DNA from: DAOUMU01 sp034409055
GTDB taxonomy: Bacteria > Chloroflexota > Anaerolineae > 4572-78 > J111
Direction of reading: 5' to 3'
Assembly: GCA_034409055.1 (NCBI GenBank)
Contig: DAOUMU010000549.1
Span: 1-37,557 of the forward strand
Length of the DNA: 37,557 nucleotides
Shown here: in pieces, positions 25,607-34,981 of the stretch
Layout of the letters: each line of letters begins with the position of its first letter
Numbering within the stretch: position 1 is the first letter of the stretch
Translations under genes and position numbers: made by a program
The notes under the pieces: model-generated
Seen by the model: only the letters and a program-made list of their open reading frames with translations
Told to the model about the DNA's origin: nothing
Database searches by the model: none

Positions 25607-25666
25607 GGCGAGCATAGGGATGCCCTGGCTACGTTTCGCAACAGAAACGTTAGGATTGGCGAAAAA

Positions 25667-26398
25667 CTAATTTCCTCCGGCCTCAATCAATTTGATAGCC
25701 TCCAATAGGTCCTGAGGATCGAAGGGTTTGATGAAGCACCCAGAAACTGGCATTGAGCGCAGTTTATCAATATTGTCGGCCTCTTCGATGGGGTAACCGG
25801 TCACAATGATGGTGGGTATCACATGGCCATGTTCTTTAAGGGTGAGATAAACTTCCAGGCCATTGAGTATGGGTAATTTCAGGTCGAGGATCAACACGTC
25901 GATGTTATTGGCCAATACTCTATCAACCGCTTCTTGTCCGGTGTGCGCCACAACCACCCTATAGTTGTGATCTGTTAACACATCTTCCAGGCTGTTAATA
26001 AAGTCTTGGTCATCGTCAGCCAGGAGGATAATTCCATTGGGTTTTACTTTTTCCAGTTGCTCTAATAATTGGGATGTCTCAATAGGTTTAGACAATACCC
26101 CCAAAGCACCATTTTCTACGGCCTGGCTTACAAGTTGTTCAACACTGTAGCCGGTCATCATAACAACTTTGGCCTGGGGATTGATCTTTCGAATTTCAAA
26201 AAAACTCTCTACGCCGTTCATACCGGGAAGCTTGACGTCCATAAAGGTGATATCGAAGGATTGACCACGGAATTTCTCGATAGCCGTTTCGCCGTCAAAG
26301 ACCAGCTCAACTTGATGACCTTCCAGTTCCAAAATATCGGCTAAACTTTCGGCAAAGTCTTGGTTGTCGTCCACAATAAAAATTTTTAGGGGGGGCAT
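25667..26398 (-). CDS. tandem double-receiver response regulator without output domain
   Basis: 243 residues, two complete receiver domains. First: DD at 10-11, phospho-acceptor D54 in ITFMDVKLPGMNG, switch Thr in MMTGY, Lys in LSKP. Second: DDD at 128-130, D172 in LILDLKLPILNG, Thr in IVTGY, Lys in FIKPFD. No DNA-binding or enzymatic domain follows. It is a phosphate shuttle or sink between the two kinases. Its ATG directly follows the stop of the upstream kinase with no spacer, so translation is probably coupled. Confidence 0.92.
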   Translation of the reverse strand: MPPLKIFIVDDNQDFAESLADILELEGHQVELVFDGETAIEKFRGQSFDITFMDVKLPGMNGVESFFEIRKINPQAKVVMMTGYSVEQLVSQAVENGALGVLSKPIETSQLLEQLEKVKPNGIILLADDDQDFINSLEDVLTDHNYRVVVAHTGQEAVDRVLANNIDVLILDLKLPILNGLEVYLTLKEHGHVIPTIIVTGYPIEEADNIDKLRSMPVSGCFIKPFDPQDLLEAIKLIEAGGN

Positions 26399-29389
26399 TT
26401 AATCTGTTCCTCTTTCTTGTCGAAGTAATGGCAGCCACAGGATTACCTGGGTGCCTTGTCCTAATTCACTGGTAATCTCAATTTTACCTGCATGCTGTTT
26501 TATGATTTCTTTGACGATTGGCAATCCTAATCCCACGCCAAAGCCCTTGGTGCTGTAAAGAGGTTCAAAAATATGGGGCATCACGTCTGGCGGAATACCG
26601 GGTCCGGTATCTGAAATAGATATTTTTAATTGCCGGTTTACCCTCTCCGATTGTATGCTCAAAACCAGCGGTGGGGTGTTATTACTTGATTCATTGTATT
26701 CTAGCATTGCCTGGCAGGCATTGTCAAAGAGATTGATGATTACGCGTCGAAAACGTCCTGGGTCTAGCGATATTTCTACCCCGACGTTCAGTTTGCGGGA
26801 GAGGGTGATCCCCTCCGGCAGAGTCTGTTCATCCAGTACCCGATTCAACCAATCATCAAAGAGAACGGATGTGAGGTTTAGATCGGGCATGCGGGTGTAA
26901 TCAAGTAGTTCACCGATGATGTTATCGCAGCGGGTGATGTTGCGTTCAATCCGATCTAGAACACGTTCAACGCCAAGTCCTTTGTCACGTGTTTTACGAT
27001 CAAGGGTAAAGGCTGAGGCTCGAATGGTGGCCAGAGGATTGCGGATCTCGTGGCTGACAGTAGCGGTCAGCTTGCCCAGCGTAGCCAGACGTTCCTGGCG
27101 AAGCAGTTCGACTTGGGCTGCTTCCAATTGCGCGGTGCGTTCGGAAACGCGTTGTTCCAGTTCGGCGTTCAGTTGACGAATTTTCTCCTCCGCCTGCTTG
27201 CGTTCGGTAATGTCCTGAAGCGTGCCGATCATTTTTATGGCATTTCCACTCTCATCAAACTCCAGTTCGCCCAGACCATGGATCCAGCATTCTTGCTGAT
27301 CGTCATACCGGATAATCCGATATTCTTTGTCGAAGCGGTTGTGCTCGGCCAGAACAGACTGGCTGAAATATTGGCGCATTTCGTCCTTATCCTCCGGGTG
27401 AATCAGCGCAATCCAGCCCTCTACGTCTTTCGGGTAACTGTCATCTATGCCGAATATCTCGTCCAGTGCTGGAGAACTGATCCATTTTTCCGTTCTGGCA
27501 TCAAAATAGTAGGACCCAATTCGTGCTACGGCTTGTGATTTTCTCAAAAAGAATTCGCTCTCTCGTAGCGCCGCCTCCGCTCGCTTGCGCTCGGTAATAT
27601 CGTGGGCGGCTGCATACACTAGCCTCCCCGCCGGACAGGATCTCCACTCAATCCAACGATAGGAGCCGTCTTTGCAGCGATACCGGTTCACGAAACCCAA
27701 CACGACCTTCTGGTCGCCCAATTCGCCGAGGGCCGCCAGCGTGCTGGTCTGATCGTCGGGATGCACCAGATCAAGGAAACGCTGCCCTTCAAGCTCCGGC
27801 AGCGAATAACCCAGGAGCACTTCCCACTGGGGGTTCAGCCGGCGGAAATAACCCTCCGTGTCGGCAATGCACAGAAGGTCAAGTGACACGGTGAAGAACT
27901 GGTCAAGCTCTTCTGTCTTCTTCCGCAGCGCTTCCTCCGCCTGCTTGCGCTCGGTAATATCAGCGCCTATGCTCACTTGAGCATAAACCTTGCCTGTGGC
28001 GTCTCTCAGCGGAGCAATAGCTGCCTCTAGAAAGAAGGTGGAACCGTCTTTGCGTTGTCGCTCTACTTCTAAGTTGGTAATCGACTCCCCGTTAATCACC
28101 CGATCACGGATAGCTTGATGTTCTTCAAGTTTCTCCTCGGAAATACTCGGTAAAAACTTCCTCAGAACTTCTTGAGCCGTCCAACCATACATTTTTTCGG
28201 CGGCCTTATTCCAAAACAAAATATGACTATCCAGGTCTATCACAATAATGGCCAGGGGGGAATAGTCAAACAACGCTTGTAACGTTTCGTTGGCCTCGCT
28301 TAAAGATTCTTCGGCTCGCTTCCGCTCTGCAATTTGCTGCTCCAGGTCGTTGATGATGGCCCTCAACTGCCCGGTCATATCATTGAAGGCATCGGCTAAA
28401 ACCCCCAGTTCGTCACGGCTAGTGACCTGAACTTGCTGCGACAGGTCGCCGGTGCTGACAGCTTGGGCCGTCGCGGCCATAGTCTGAATGGGCCAGACAA
28501 TCTGGCGCACAATCAGGAAGCCCAGGCTACTGGCGACCACTAAAGCGATCACGACAATGGCGGTGATGACGTACATGGAGTTGATAGCCAGGGCTAAAGC
28601 TTCAGGTACAGCTTGCTCAGCGATGATGTTAAACTCTTGCTCGCCAAAATGAACCGTGTTAACAGCCAGGACAACCCTCGAACCGGCTAAGCCGGGCTGG
28701 ATGCCATCATGCTCAGGTATATCAAAGTGGGTGTCACGTAGTACCACCGAAGGGTTACGGTGAGCCACAACTTTATCCTGGGCGTCGACAATGTAGACAC
28801 TTTGACCCGGGCTGACCCGTACATCCGCAATCAAGTTCCAGATCTTTTTTAGACGGACCTCAGAGACGAGAACACCGTCTACCAGACCGGTGCGAACATC
28901 AAGCAGGGGCACGGCGATGGTCATTAATGGTTCGCCGGTGGTTTCCTCGAACCAGACCGGGCTGTAGTAAACCTCGCCAGTTGTCTGGGGAATGACAAAC
29001 TCGTCAGCCTCAGCGAAATAGCCTTGGTCGGTGGCGGAAAGGCCAAGACGAGAGAGATGAATCTGCGCTTGTCCCTGATTATCGAGTAAGATCAAACGTT
29101 CAAAAACGTCTTGGGATATGAGCAATTTCAAGATGCTGTGCTCCTCATTCCGGTCCAACTCCGACAACACTTGCATCTTGCTAATCAGGCGCAACTCGTT
29201 TTCCAATTCCTCGAAAAAGGTTGTTACCTCGGCAGCAACGTGCCGGGCCACTTCGCGCTGCAAGTCGAGCGCTTGCTGCGCTTGGATGGTAAAGCTTTGT
29301 CGGGCCAGGATGACCCCGACCAGCAACAAGGGGCCGATGGCCAAACCGATGAAGGCTACGGTCAATCGTGTCCGAATACTGTTGCGCAT
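26399..29389 (-). CDS. membrane sensor histidine kinase (dCache-HAMP-3xPAS-HisKA-HATPase)
   Basis: 996 residues. First transmembrane helix about 10-28, extracellular double-Cache-type sensor about 35-275 (YYSPVWFEETTGEPLMTIAVPL), second helix about 279-301, HAMP (WPIQTMAATAQAVSTGDLSQQV), three PAS/PAC units each ending in DITERK, HisKA with H780 in ATVSHEIRNPLATIR, HATPase_c with NLFDNACQAM and GVGLGLPIV. All kinase motifs are intact. It begins 13 bases after the stop of the substrate-binding lipoprotein gene. The likely logic is that the lipoprotein and/or the Cache domain sense an extracellular small molecule and the kinase reports to the double receiver. Confidence 0.94.
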   Translation of the reverse strand: MRNSIRTRLTVAFIGLAIGPLLLVGVILARQSFTIQAQQALDLQREVARHVAAEVTTFFEELENELRLISKMQVLSELDRNEEHSILKLLISQDVFERLILLDNQGQAQIHLSRLGLSATDQGYFAEADEFVIPQTTGEVYYSPVWFEETTGEPLMTIAVPLLDVRTGLVDGVLVSEVRLKKIWNLIADVRVSPGQSVYIVDAQDKVVAHRNPSVVLRDTHFDIPEHDGIQPGLAGSRVVLAVNTVHFGEQEFNIIAEQAVPEALALAINSMYVITAIVVIALVVASSLGFLIVRQIVWPIQTMAATAQAVSTGDLSQQVQVTSRDELGVLADAFNDMTGQLRAIINDLEQQIAERKRAEESLSEANETLQALFDYSPLAIIVIDLDSHILFWNKAAEKMYGWTAQEVLRKFLPSISEEKLEEHQAIRDRVINGESITNLEVERQRKDGSTFFLEAAIAPLRDATGKVYAQVSIGADITERKQAEEALRKKTEELDQFFTVSLDLLCIADTEGYFRRLNPQWEVLLGYSLPELEGQRFLDLVHPDDQTSTLAALGELGDQKVVLGFVNRYRCKDGSYRWIEWRSCPAGRLVYAAAHDITERKRAEAALRESEFFLRKSQAVARIGSYYFDARTEKWISSPALDEIFGIDDSYPKDVEGWIALIHPEDKDEMRQYFSQSVLAEHNRFDKEYRIIRYDDQQECWIHGLGELEFDESGNAIKMIGTLQDITERKQAEEKIRQLNAELEQRVSERTAQLEAAQVELLRQERLATLGKLTATVSHEIRNPLATIRASAFTLDRKTRDKGLGVERVLDRIERNITRCDNIIGELLDYTRMPDLNLTSVLFDDWLNRVLDEQTLPEGITLSRKLNVGVEISLDPGRFRRVIINLFDNACQAMLEYNESSNNTPPLVLSIQSERVNRQLKISISDTGPGIPPDVMPHIFEPLYSTKGFGVGLGLPIVKEIIKQHAGKIEITSELGQGTQVILWLPLLRQERGTD

Positions 29390-29402
29390 ATTCCTCCCTT
29401 AT

Positions 29403-30389
29403 TTAGCGAATGATGGTGTCTGCCTGGATCAGAATCTCATCCGAGATGTCAAGGCCGATGGCTTCGGCTGTCTTCAAATTGATCGCCAAATAGAACTCGG
29501 CTGTTTCTACCGGCAAGTCGGCCGGCTTGATCCCACGCAAGATTTGGTCGGCCAGACGCGCCGCTTCTTGCCTTGCGGAGGCAGTTAGATCAATACCATA
29601 GGCAGTCAAATGACCAGCCTCCACTGCCGCCGGATTCGGTCCTGAGGTGGGTAATTCAAGTTCGATAGCCGTCTCTAACCAATCACCTATACGAGCATTG
29701 ACCACACTATCAGGTAGGAAAAAGATGGCATCGGCATCCTCGGGGATATTCTCAAAGGCAGCCGCGACTTCCTCAGGGGTGCTGGTCTCGCGCGCGATCA
29801 GTTCAACACCCAGTTTCGGAGCGACTTCACTCACCGCCTCCAGGGCCAGTACAGCGCTTCGATCCTCAGGATTGTAAGGAATATAGATTTCCTCAATAGT
29901 GGGCACTATTTGCACTAACCATTCCAGACGCCGCCCCTCTTGGATGCCAAAGGTGACGCCGGTGATATTACCACCAGGCTGCCTGAGACTATCCACAATG
30001 CCGGCTCCCACGGGGTCGGTCACGGGCACAAAAACCACCGGTATATCGGTGCCGGCCGTGGCCCGCTGCGCCGCCTGGGTCGCGGGGGTGGTGATGGACA
30101 GAATCAAATCGACATTTGCCTCCACCAGGCCTTGCGCCACCGAATCAAGTTTATCCATATCGCCGGTTGCTCCCTCATAGAGATAGGTGACGTTTTCGCC
30201 TTCAATGTAACCTAACTCGGTCATACCCTCCTTGAAACCCTCCAAAGTCCCTTCTTGAAGTGGCGAGAGGTTAACCACGCCAATGGTGTAGGTTTTTTGG
30301 TCGCCACCGCAGGCCGCCAACAGCAGGCCGATGATGATGAATAAAACGAAAAGTATGGATAAATATTTAAATTGTTGGCTGTGTTTCAT
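29403..30389 (-). CDS. ABC-type substrate-binding lipoprotein (ABC_sub_bind family)
   Basis: 328 residues. Lipoprotein signal with lipobox LLAAC, Cys27. The mature part has the periplasmic-binding type I fold of the ABC_sub_bind family (YTIGVVNLSPLQEGTLEGFKEGMTELGYIEGENVTY, VDLILSITTPATQAAQRAT, IPVVFVPVTDPVGAGIVDSL). GAAAGGTG precedes the ATG. No permease or ATPase gene accompanies it; instead it opens a signalling operon, so it probably serves as a sensor protein for the neighbouring kinase and not for transport. The ligand is unknown; relatives bind aromatic compounds or amino acids. Confidence 0.92.
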   Translation of the reverse strand: MKHSQQFKYLSILFVLFIIIGLLLAACGGDQKTYTIGVVNLSPLQEGTLEGFKEGMTELGYIEGENVTYLYEGATGDMDKLDSVAQGLVEANVDLILSITTPATQAAQRATAGTDIPVVFVPVTDPVGAGIVDSLRQPGGNITGVTFGIQEGRRLEWLVQIVPTIEEIYIPYNPEDRSAVLALEAVSEVAPKLGVELIARETSTPEEVAAAFENIPEDADAIFFLPDSVVNARIGDWLETAIELELPTSGPNPAAVEAGHLTAYGIDLTASARQEAARLADQILRGIKPADLPVETAEFYLAINLKTAEAIGLDISDEILIQADTIIR

Positions 30390-30543
30390 TGTATTTCACC
30401 TTTCGTCAGACACAAGCCTGATGTTCAGGCATATGAGACATCACCTCCGGCAGGATACCGGGGCCAGTATCTTCAATTAGCAGTTTTAACTGCTCTCCCA
30501 TCACTTTCGATTGTACCCGCAAGATTCGCTCTTGGCAATGTGG

Positions 30544-30702
30544 ATGTAATTATGGAAAGTGTAGTAGTCAAGATGATGTTGAACACTAAGTGCTCTCGCC
30601 GGATTGACAAATCCGGCGATTGTGCCCCATTATGGCCCGGATTTGTCAATCCGGGCCGAGCGAAGGTGTTCACTATGTTGTTGACCACTACAATGTAATT
30701 AT
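30544..30702 (+). mobile_element. palindromic MITE-like element with 10-bp flanking direct repeat
   Basis: ATGTAATTAT occurs at 30544-30553 and 30693-30702. Between them, TGTAGTAGTCAA..GAACAC on the left pairs with GTGTTC..TTGACCACTACA on the right. The centre has CGGATTGACAAATCCG and GCCCGGATTTGTCAATCC, the same internal palindromes as the MITE at 5361-5500, although the outer ends differ. The left arm has six extra bases (GGAAAG) before the inverted repeat, so the exact border is uncertain. Confidence 0.65.
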
Positions 30703-31044
30703 TGGGGTCATTTCCATCTTGAACAATATCAGTGACGCCATTACTGCCTATACTGTTTTGGTCATTTGGGTCATGGGTATAACTTATATACTTGTAAGGT
30801 AGAGAGATCGAAAATTACATAAAAACAGGCCGGTAATTACAGCTTATGACCCACGAGGGAGAATGACATTGTCCTATCGCAACCACCAAACCGCCCCACA
30901 AAATTTTCCAGCCGACTCCACTTGCCAAAAACTGAACCTCCTTATCAGCCAAATTTCGATTGCTTTGCCAGATTGATCGTGATATAATCTCTCTGTGCCT
31001 GGCACTCTGATCTGGACTCTCACTGCCAGATTGTGGCCAGGTTT

Positions 31045-31197
31045 TGTTGACATTTCACTGGGGTAGTCCAAAAATGCCCCTTCGATACGGCATTCGCTGC
31101 GCTCAGCCTACTCAGGATGCGTTTTTGGGCCGATTTCGCACGCTGCTGAGTGCCTTTGTAGGCGTATCGCAGCGTGCGAAATCGGCAAATGTCAACA
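31045..31197 (+). repeat. fold-back element with an 18-bp perfect inner stem
   Basis: Ends TGTTGACATTT and AAATGTCAACA. Inside, GCCGATTTCGCACGCTGC (31129-31146) is perfectly inverted at 31169-31186. It ends 11 bases before the surviving part of the FHA gene and probably replaced that gene's 5' half. Confidence 0.7.
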
Positions 31198-31207
31198 GAA
31201 CTGATAG

Positions 31208-31434
31208 ATGGATCAGATTTTACCTGAAGCGATTATTGGTTCAACTAACAGCGTTCGCCTCATCGCCCCGCTGGTTTCGCGCTACCACGCCCTCATTCAG
31301 CCTCGTCAAGAGGGCGCGATCAGGACAGCGACAACGGCACTGTGGTTAACAACCAGCTTATCTCCGGTCCCACCCAACTATCACCCGGCGATACAATTAC
31401 CATCGGCAACACCCAGTTGAAAGTGACAACGTAG
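31208..31434 (+). pseudogene. FHA-domain gene remnant, truncated and frameshifted
   Basis: One frame gives SVRLIAPLVSRYHALIQPR, the FHA strand with the phosphothreonine-contacting S-R-x-H motif. A different frame then gives DQDSDNGTVVNNQLISGPTQLSPGDTITIGNTQLKVTT and the stop at 31432-31434, the second half of an FHA domain. The frame change near 31310-31320 comes with loss of the short stretch that normally joins them, and the N-terminal half is gone. The stop is two bases before the ATG of the next gene, so it was the upstream member of that operon. FHA domains read phosphothreonine, which would fit a link to Ser/Thr kinases. Confidence 0.65.
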
Positions 31435-31436
31435 CA

Positions 31437-33980
31437 ATGAACCCACCCCAAAGAATCTGTCCCTACTGTAGAAGTCAAGTTTCACCGGCGGCCCGCTTTT
31501 GCGGCTCGTGCGGCCGGACGTTGGTAGTTTCCGACAGTGATGAAACGATTGTCACTCGACATCCGCCGCCGGGTGTAGTTTCATCGTATCCACCGCCTGC
31601 CCAACCGTCAACCCCACCAGCCTACCCCAACAAGCGCGGGCAAAAGTGGCTGCCGGTATTGGGTATTGCGCTGGTGTTTATTTGCTGCGTTGGTGCGCTT
31701 ATGGCGGCGGGAGGGTGGTTTGGCCTGCGCCGGGGATGGACGGTACCGGTGTCCGGCTTGTCAAACCCGACCCCTGCTCAACTCCGTTTAGAGCCGCTCC
31801 TCTCAGAGTCTCTCCAGCCCTCCGACCAGCCCCAAACCGTAACCTGGAGCGACCAGGTTGCCGTAACCGTACCGGGCGGCCTTTTACCTTCGGCCCAAAC
31901 TCTGACCATCTCCGCCGTGCCCGACGCGCCGCCGCCGCTGGCTAACAACATCTACACCTCCGGCGGGGTGTACGACGTTTCTCTGGGGGATGTGACTCGC
32001 TTCGCCCAACCCCTGACCATCGAACTGGCCTACGACCCGGCCAAACTATCGCCCGACCTGCCCGTAGCCGACCAGTTGGCCTGGGCCTACTGGGAGCCGC
32101 AAAGCCAGGCCTGGTCCTTTATCCCGGCCCAGGTGGACGAAAACCGGCGCGTCGCCATCATTGAGACCACGCACTTAACCGCTTTTGGCTGGTACTACAT
32201 CAACGTTAAGGACTATACTGCCAAGCACCTTTCTCCGCAGTTCCGGGTTATCTATAATCCCAACCTTAACGCTGCCCTGAATGTGCCGGGCAAGGGTCTT
32301 AAATCCGGCATCGAGGAGTATGCGTACTACACCTGGTTGGCTATCGACCAGGCTTACCGCAAGTATAAAGATGCCGGCTTTCGCCTGCCCAATTACCGGG
32401 TCGATGTTATCGTTGGCGACTGGTCCTCCTCTTCGGCCTCTCCCTCGGCCGGGGTCATCTACGTTGTTTACGACGCCGACTACCCGGAGATGGCCTTTGA
32501 CGCCGCGCACGAACTCTTTCACCTGGTGCAGTACCAATACCTGGACGGCAATGAAATGGAAGGAGTACGCTGGTGGATGGAAGTGACCGCCGATTATGCC
32601 GCCGGACGGGTGGCCTGGTTGGGCAACGGTGACATCGAGAAGAAAATGGGCGAGGGCATTAAGGCCAAATACCTGGATCAATCCATTGAATACCTGTCGG
32701 AAGATACCGGCGACACTTATTATCGTCACCAATATCACACCGCCTATTTCCTGGAATTTGTGCTGGCCGGGACGAGTGGGGGGCAAAACCAGGCTAAAGC
32801 CTTTAGCGACATGTGGGGCTATGTAACCGCCGAGATTAACGAAAATGACGACAACTGGTACGCCGAAGAAGAAGATTTGGCCGGCGACTGGGACGTAACG
32901 GTTCATCTGGCTAAATGGTTGGGCAACAGAGAGCGGTTGAACGCCGCCTACCGGGAGTTTGCCGCCTACTACCTTTTTAACGCCACCAGTCCCCTGCCCA
33001 TCCCCGCTGACGCCGCTGCGCCCGATAAAGTACCCGCCGAAGCCGCCGCCCAATGGTCGTATTTGAAGATGGACGACGAGGAAACCACCTCTCAATCGTT
33101 CGATCTGCCCTGGCGATACTCGGCCAAAGTGTGGGGCGTAGTGGTAGAAGTTGACCCGGCGGAGGCAGCCCGTTCGGTTTCGGTCAGCGGGGTAGGAAGC
33201 TGGCCGCAGGACGTATCTGCCCACGTTTTTGTCCTGCCCGGCGACCGTCGGGTCAACCTGGGCTATGGACAGGGACCGCCGCCGCAGGCCAGCCTCACCT
33301 CTGCCGGGCCGGTTCAGGTTGACGTGAGCCAGGGAGACGGTCTGTACGTGTTGGTCATCAACTCCGGCGACCGGGTTCAGCAAGTGTCGCTGAAGATAAC
33401 GGCTGAGGATAAGAAAACCACCCCGACCCCGGAGAATACTTTACAGGGCAAGTGGGTTTTAGCCGACCCAATTGTACAGCCACCTGAACTTGGCGACTGG
33501 CCCACCAGTTGCGCCGGTTTTCACTCCGAGTTTACGGCCACCTCGGCCAGCTTAACCTGGCCTCAGCGTAGCTGTACCTGCCCGGTGGTCACCTTTACCC
33601 ACGACTGGCCGAAACCCCCGGCTCAGTTGGAACCGGGTCAAACCATTTCGATGATGATGAGTACGCACTGGACCGTAGCTCCGGGTTGCGATGAGAAGGA
33701 TTGGGTCGGGACGCGGTCAATGATGAGTTTTGAGTATCGCTGGCGTGATAGACACCTGGGGGGCGCGGTCATTAATAACACCGGCCAAACCAACCAGCCT
33801 CCCACCGCGCCTAAAGTTGAAACCATCTCCATAACCGCGCCACCACATCCCGACGCGCCATACATTACCCCCATCGCCAACGATACTTTTGAGGTTATCT
33901 TTACTACCTCCGTTGACTTCTCTAACCAATTTGAAGGGCAGGTCAAGTATATTTACACCTTTCAGTCGGGCACAAAATGA
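31437..33980 (+). CDS. membrane-anchored zinc-ribbon protein with ZU5-like and HExxH protease-like domains
   Basis: 847 residues. A zinc ribbon at the N-terminus has C8, C11, C22 and C25 (CPYC and CGSC). A Pro-rich cytoplasmic linker and one transmembrane helix (about 68-97) follow. The outer part starts with a ZU5/beta-sandwich-like stretch (VTVPGGLLPSAQTLTISAV, about 145-255). Next comes a metallopeptidase-like domain with HELFH (H358, E359, H362) and E382 in WWMEVTADYAA, 19 residues later, which fits a gluzincin HExxH...E zinc site. The C-terminal ~200 residues are beta-rich and unassigned. The last bases overlap the next gene (ATGA). The motif spacing supports a zinc peptidase, but the family could not be named. 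The zinc ribbon suggests regulation from inside the cell. Confidence 0.8.
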   Translation: MNPPQRICPYCRSQVSPAARFCGSCGRTLVVSDSDETIVTRHPPPGVVSSYPPPAQPSTPPAYPNKRGQKWLPVLGIALVFICCVGALMAAGGWFGLRRGWTVPVSGLSNPTPAQLRLEPLLSESLQPSDQPQTVTWSDQVAVTVPGGLLPSAQTLTISAVPDAPPPLANNIYTSGGVYDVSLGDVTRFAQPLTIELAYDPAKLSPDLPVADQLAWAYWEPQSQAWSFIPAQVDENRRVAIIETTHLTAFGWYYINVKDYTAKHLSPQFRVIYNPNLNAALNVPGKGLKSGIEEYAYYTWLAIDQAYRKYKDAGFRLPNYRVDVIVGDWSSSSASPSAGVIYVVYDADYPEMAFDAAHELFHLVQYQYLDGNEMEGVRWWMEVTADYAAGRVAWLGNGDIEKKMGEGIKAKYLDQSIEYLSEDTGDTYYRHQYHTAYFLEFVLAGTSGGQNQAKAFSDMWGYVTAEINENDDNWYAEEEDLAGDWDVTVHLAKWLGNRERLNAAYREFAAYYLFNATSPLPIPADAAAPDKVPAEAAAQWSYLKMDDEETTSQSFDLPWRYSAKVWGVVVEVDPAEAARSVSVSGVGSWPQDVSAHVFVLPGDRRVNLGYGQGPPPQASLTSAGPVQVDVSQGDGLYVLVINSGDRVQQVSLKITAEDKKTTPTPENTLQGKWVLADPIVQPPELGDWPTSCAGFHSEFTATSASLTWPQRSCTCPVVTFTHDWPKPPAQLEPGQTISMMMSTHWTVAPGCDEKDWVGTRSMMSFEYRWRDRHLGGAVINNTGQTNQPPTAPKVETISITAPPHPDAPYITPIANDTFEVIFTTSVDFSNQFEGQVKYIYTFQSGTK

Positions 33981-34939
33981 ACTCACCCCAAAGAATTTGC
34001 CCCCATTGTAAAAGTCGAGTTTCAGCAACCGCCCGATTTTGTGGCTCTTGCGGGCGTTCCCTGACCGTTTCCAGCAGCGATGAAACCATTGTCCCTGCCC
34101 GGCGACAGCCTCAAGCCCCGGTCAGGCCGGCCCGGCCGAGCCGTCGCCGCCGGTGGGGCTGGCTGGTCGGCTGCGCGGTCATTATCGTGGTGGGTGTCAT
34201 AGCGGTCATTGGCCTGGGACTGGCGGCCAATTGGTTTTTGAACCAACCTGGCTGGCTGCCTGAACCGGTCTCAATTGGCGACGACTCGCCCGCCCCCACC
34301 CCGGATATTCCCCCCACGCCTGCGCCCATGGTGCTGGCCTCGCAAACCCAGACCGTTGGGCCGGAAGGCAGCGTCATTGCCCTGGACGATGGCAGCCGGC
34401 TGGTTATCCCAGCCGGGGCGGTGGTCGAGGCTACCCAGATTACCCTCAACCGGCTCGACCCGCAACCCTGGCTGTCCGGCGATTACAGCGAGGGCATCGC
34501 CCTGGAAGCGCGCGCTCCGGTGGACCAATTTCAGCAAAACGTGGAGTTTCGCGTCCCCCTGCCCGATGGCTTTAGCCCTGACTACGCCGATCTGGCCGCT
34601 GCCTGGCTGGTCGAAGAGGAAGGCGGTGGCTTAATTTACCAGCCGGCCTCGGTGCAGGTGACGGATGGCCGCCCGGAACTGGTAGTCGAAACGAACCACT
34701 TTTCTGTCCGCTTCTTTAGCTGGCACAGGGATTGGTTCAAAGGCCCGCCGGCGCAGGCTGACCCGCTGGCTATACCTTACTTTAGCCAGGGCAGTATCTA
34801 TTCCGGCGGCCAGGCCACCGGCGTTTGTTGGGCCGCCTCGCTGCAAATGATTACCGAGGCTGTTGGTCACGCCAAAAATAAGGTTGTGGTAACGGTAGGG
34901 CAATATAAAGCGTTTTGGGCGGCACAACGGTGGCGTTAG
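33977..34939 (+). CDS. paralogous zinc-ribbon/ZU5-like membrane protein with truncated C39 peptidase domain
   Basis: 320 residues. The N-terminal zinc ribbon matches the neighbour almost residue for residue (RICPHCKSRVSATARFCGSCGRSL; C8, C11, C22, C25) and so does the following SDETIV. A basic stretch and one transmembrane helix (about 60-85) follow, then a ZU5-like beta domain (GSVIALDDGSRLVIPAGAVVEATQITL). The C-terminus begins a C39-like papain-fold peptidase: IPYFSQGSIYSGGQATGVCWAASLQM with nucleophile C284. Only about 35 residues follow, so the catalytic His and Asp/Asn are missing and the enzyme is probably dead. Start overlaps the upstream stop as ATGA, so translation is coupled. The gene is likely 3'-truncated by deletion. 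Confidence 0.75.
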   Translation: MNSPQRICPHCKSRVSATARFCGSCGRSLTVSSSDETIVPARRQPQAPVRPARPSRRRRWGWLVGCAVIIVVGVIAVIGLGLAANWFLNQPGWLPEPVSIGDDSPAPTPDIPPTPAPMVLASQTQTVGPEGSVIALDDGSRLVIPAGAVVEATQITLNRLDPQPWLSGDYSEGIALEARAPVDQFQQNVEFRVPLPDGFSPDYADLAAAWLVEEEGGGLIYQPASVQVTDGRPELVVETNHFSVRFFSWHRDWFKGPPAQADPLAIPYFSQGSIYSGGQATGVCWAASLQMITEAVGHAKNKVVVTVGQYKAFWAAQRWR

Positions 34940-34981
34940 GCCGTCAAAGATATAAAGTCAACAGGAGACACTTTCAAGGCG

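Larger units (their letters stand above)
30390..31207. other. gene-free stretch with two fold-back elements
   Basis: About 800 bases between the divergent signalling operon and the FHA remnant. It contains fold-back elements at 30544-30702 and 31045-31197. Nothing else was recognised. Confidence 0.6.

Noticed and set aside
32175..33383. 402-residue minus-strand frame
   Set aside because: Fully inside the HExxH protein gene, Gly/Val-rich shadow without a ribosome site.
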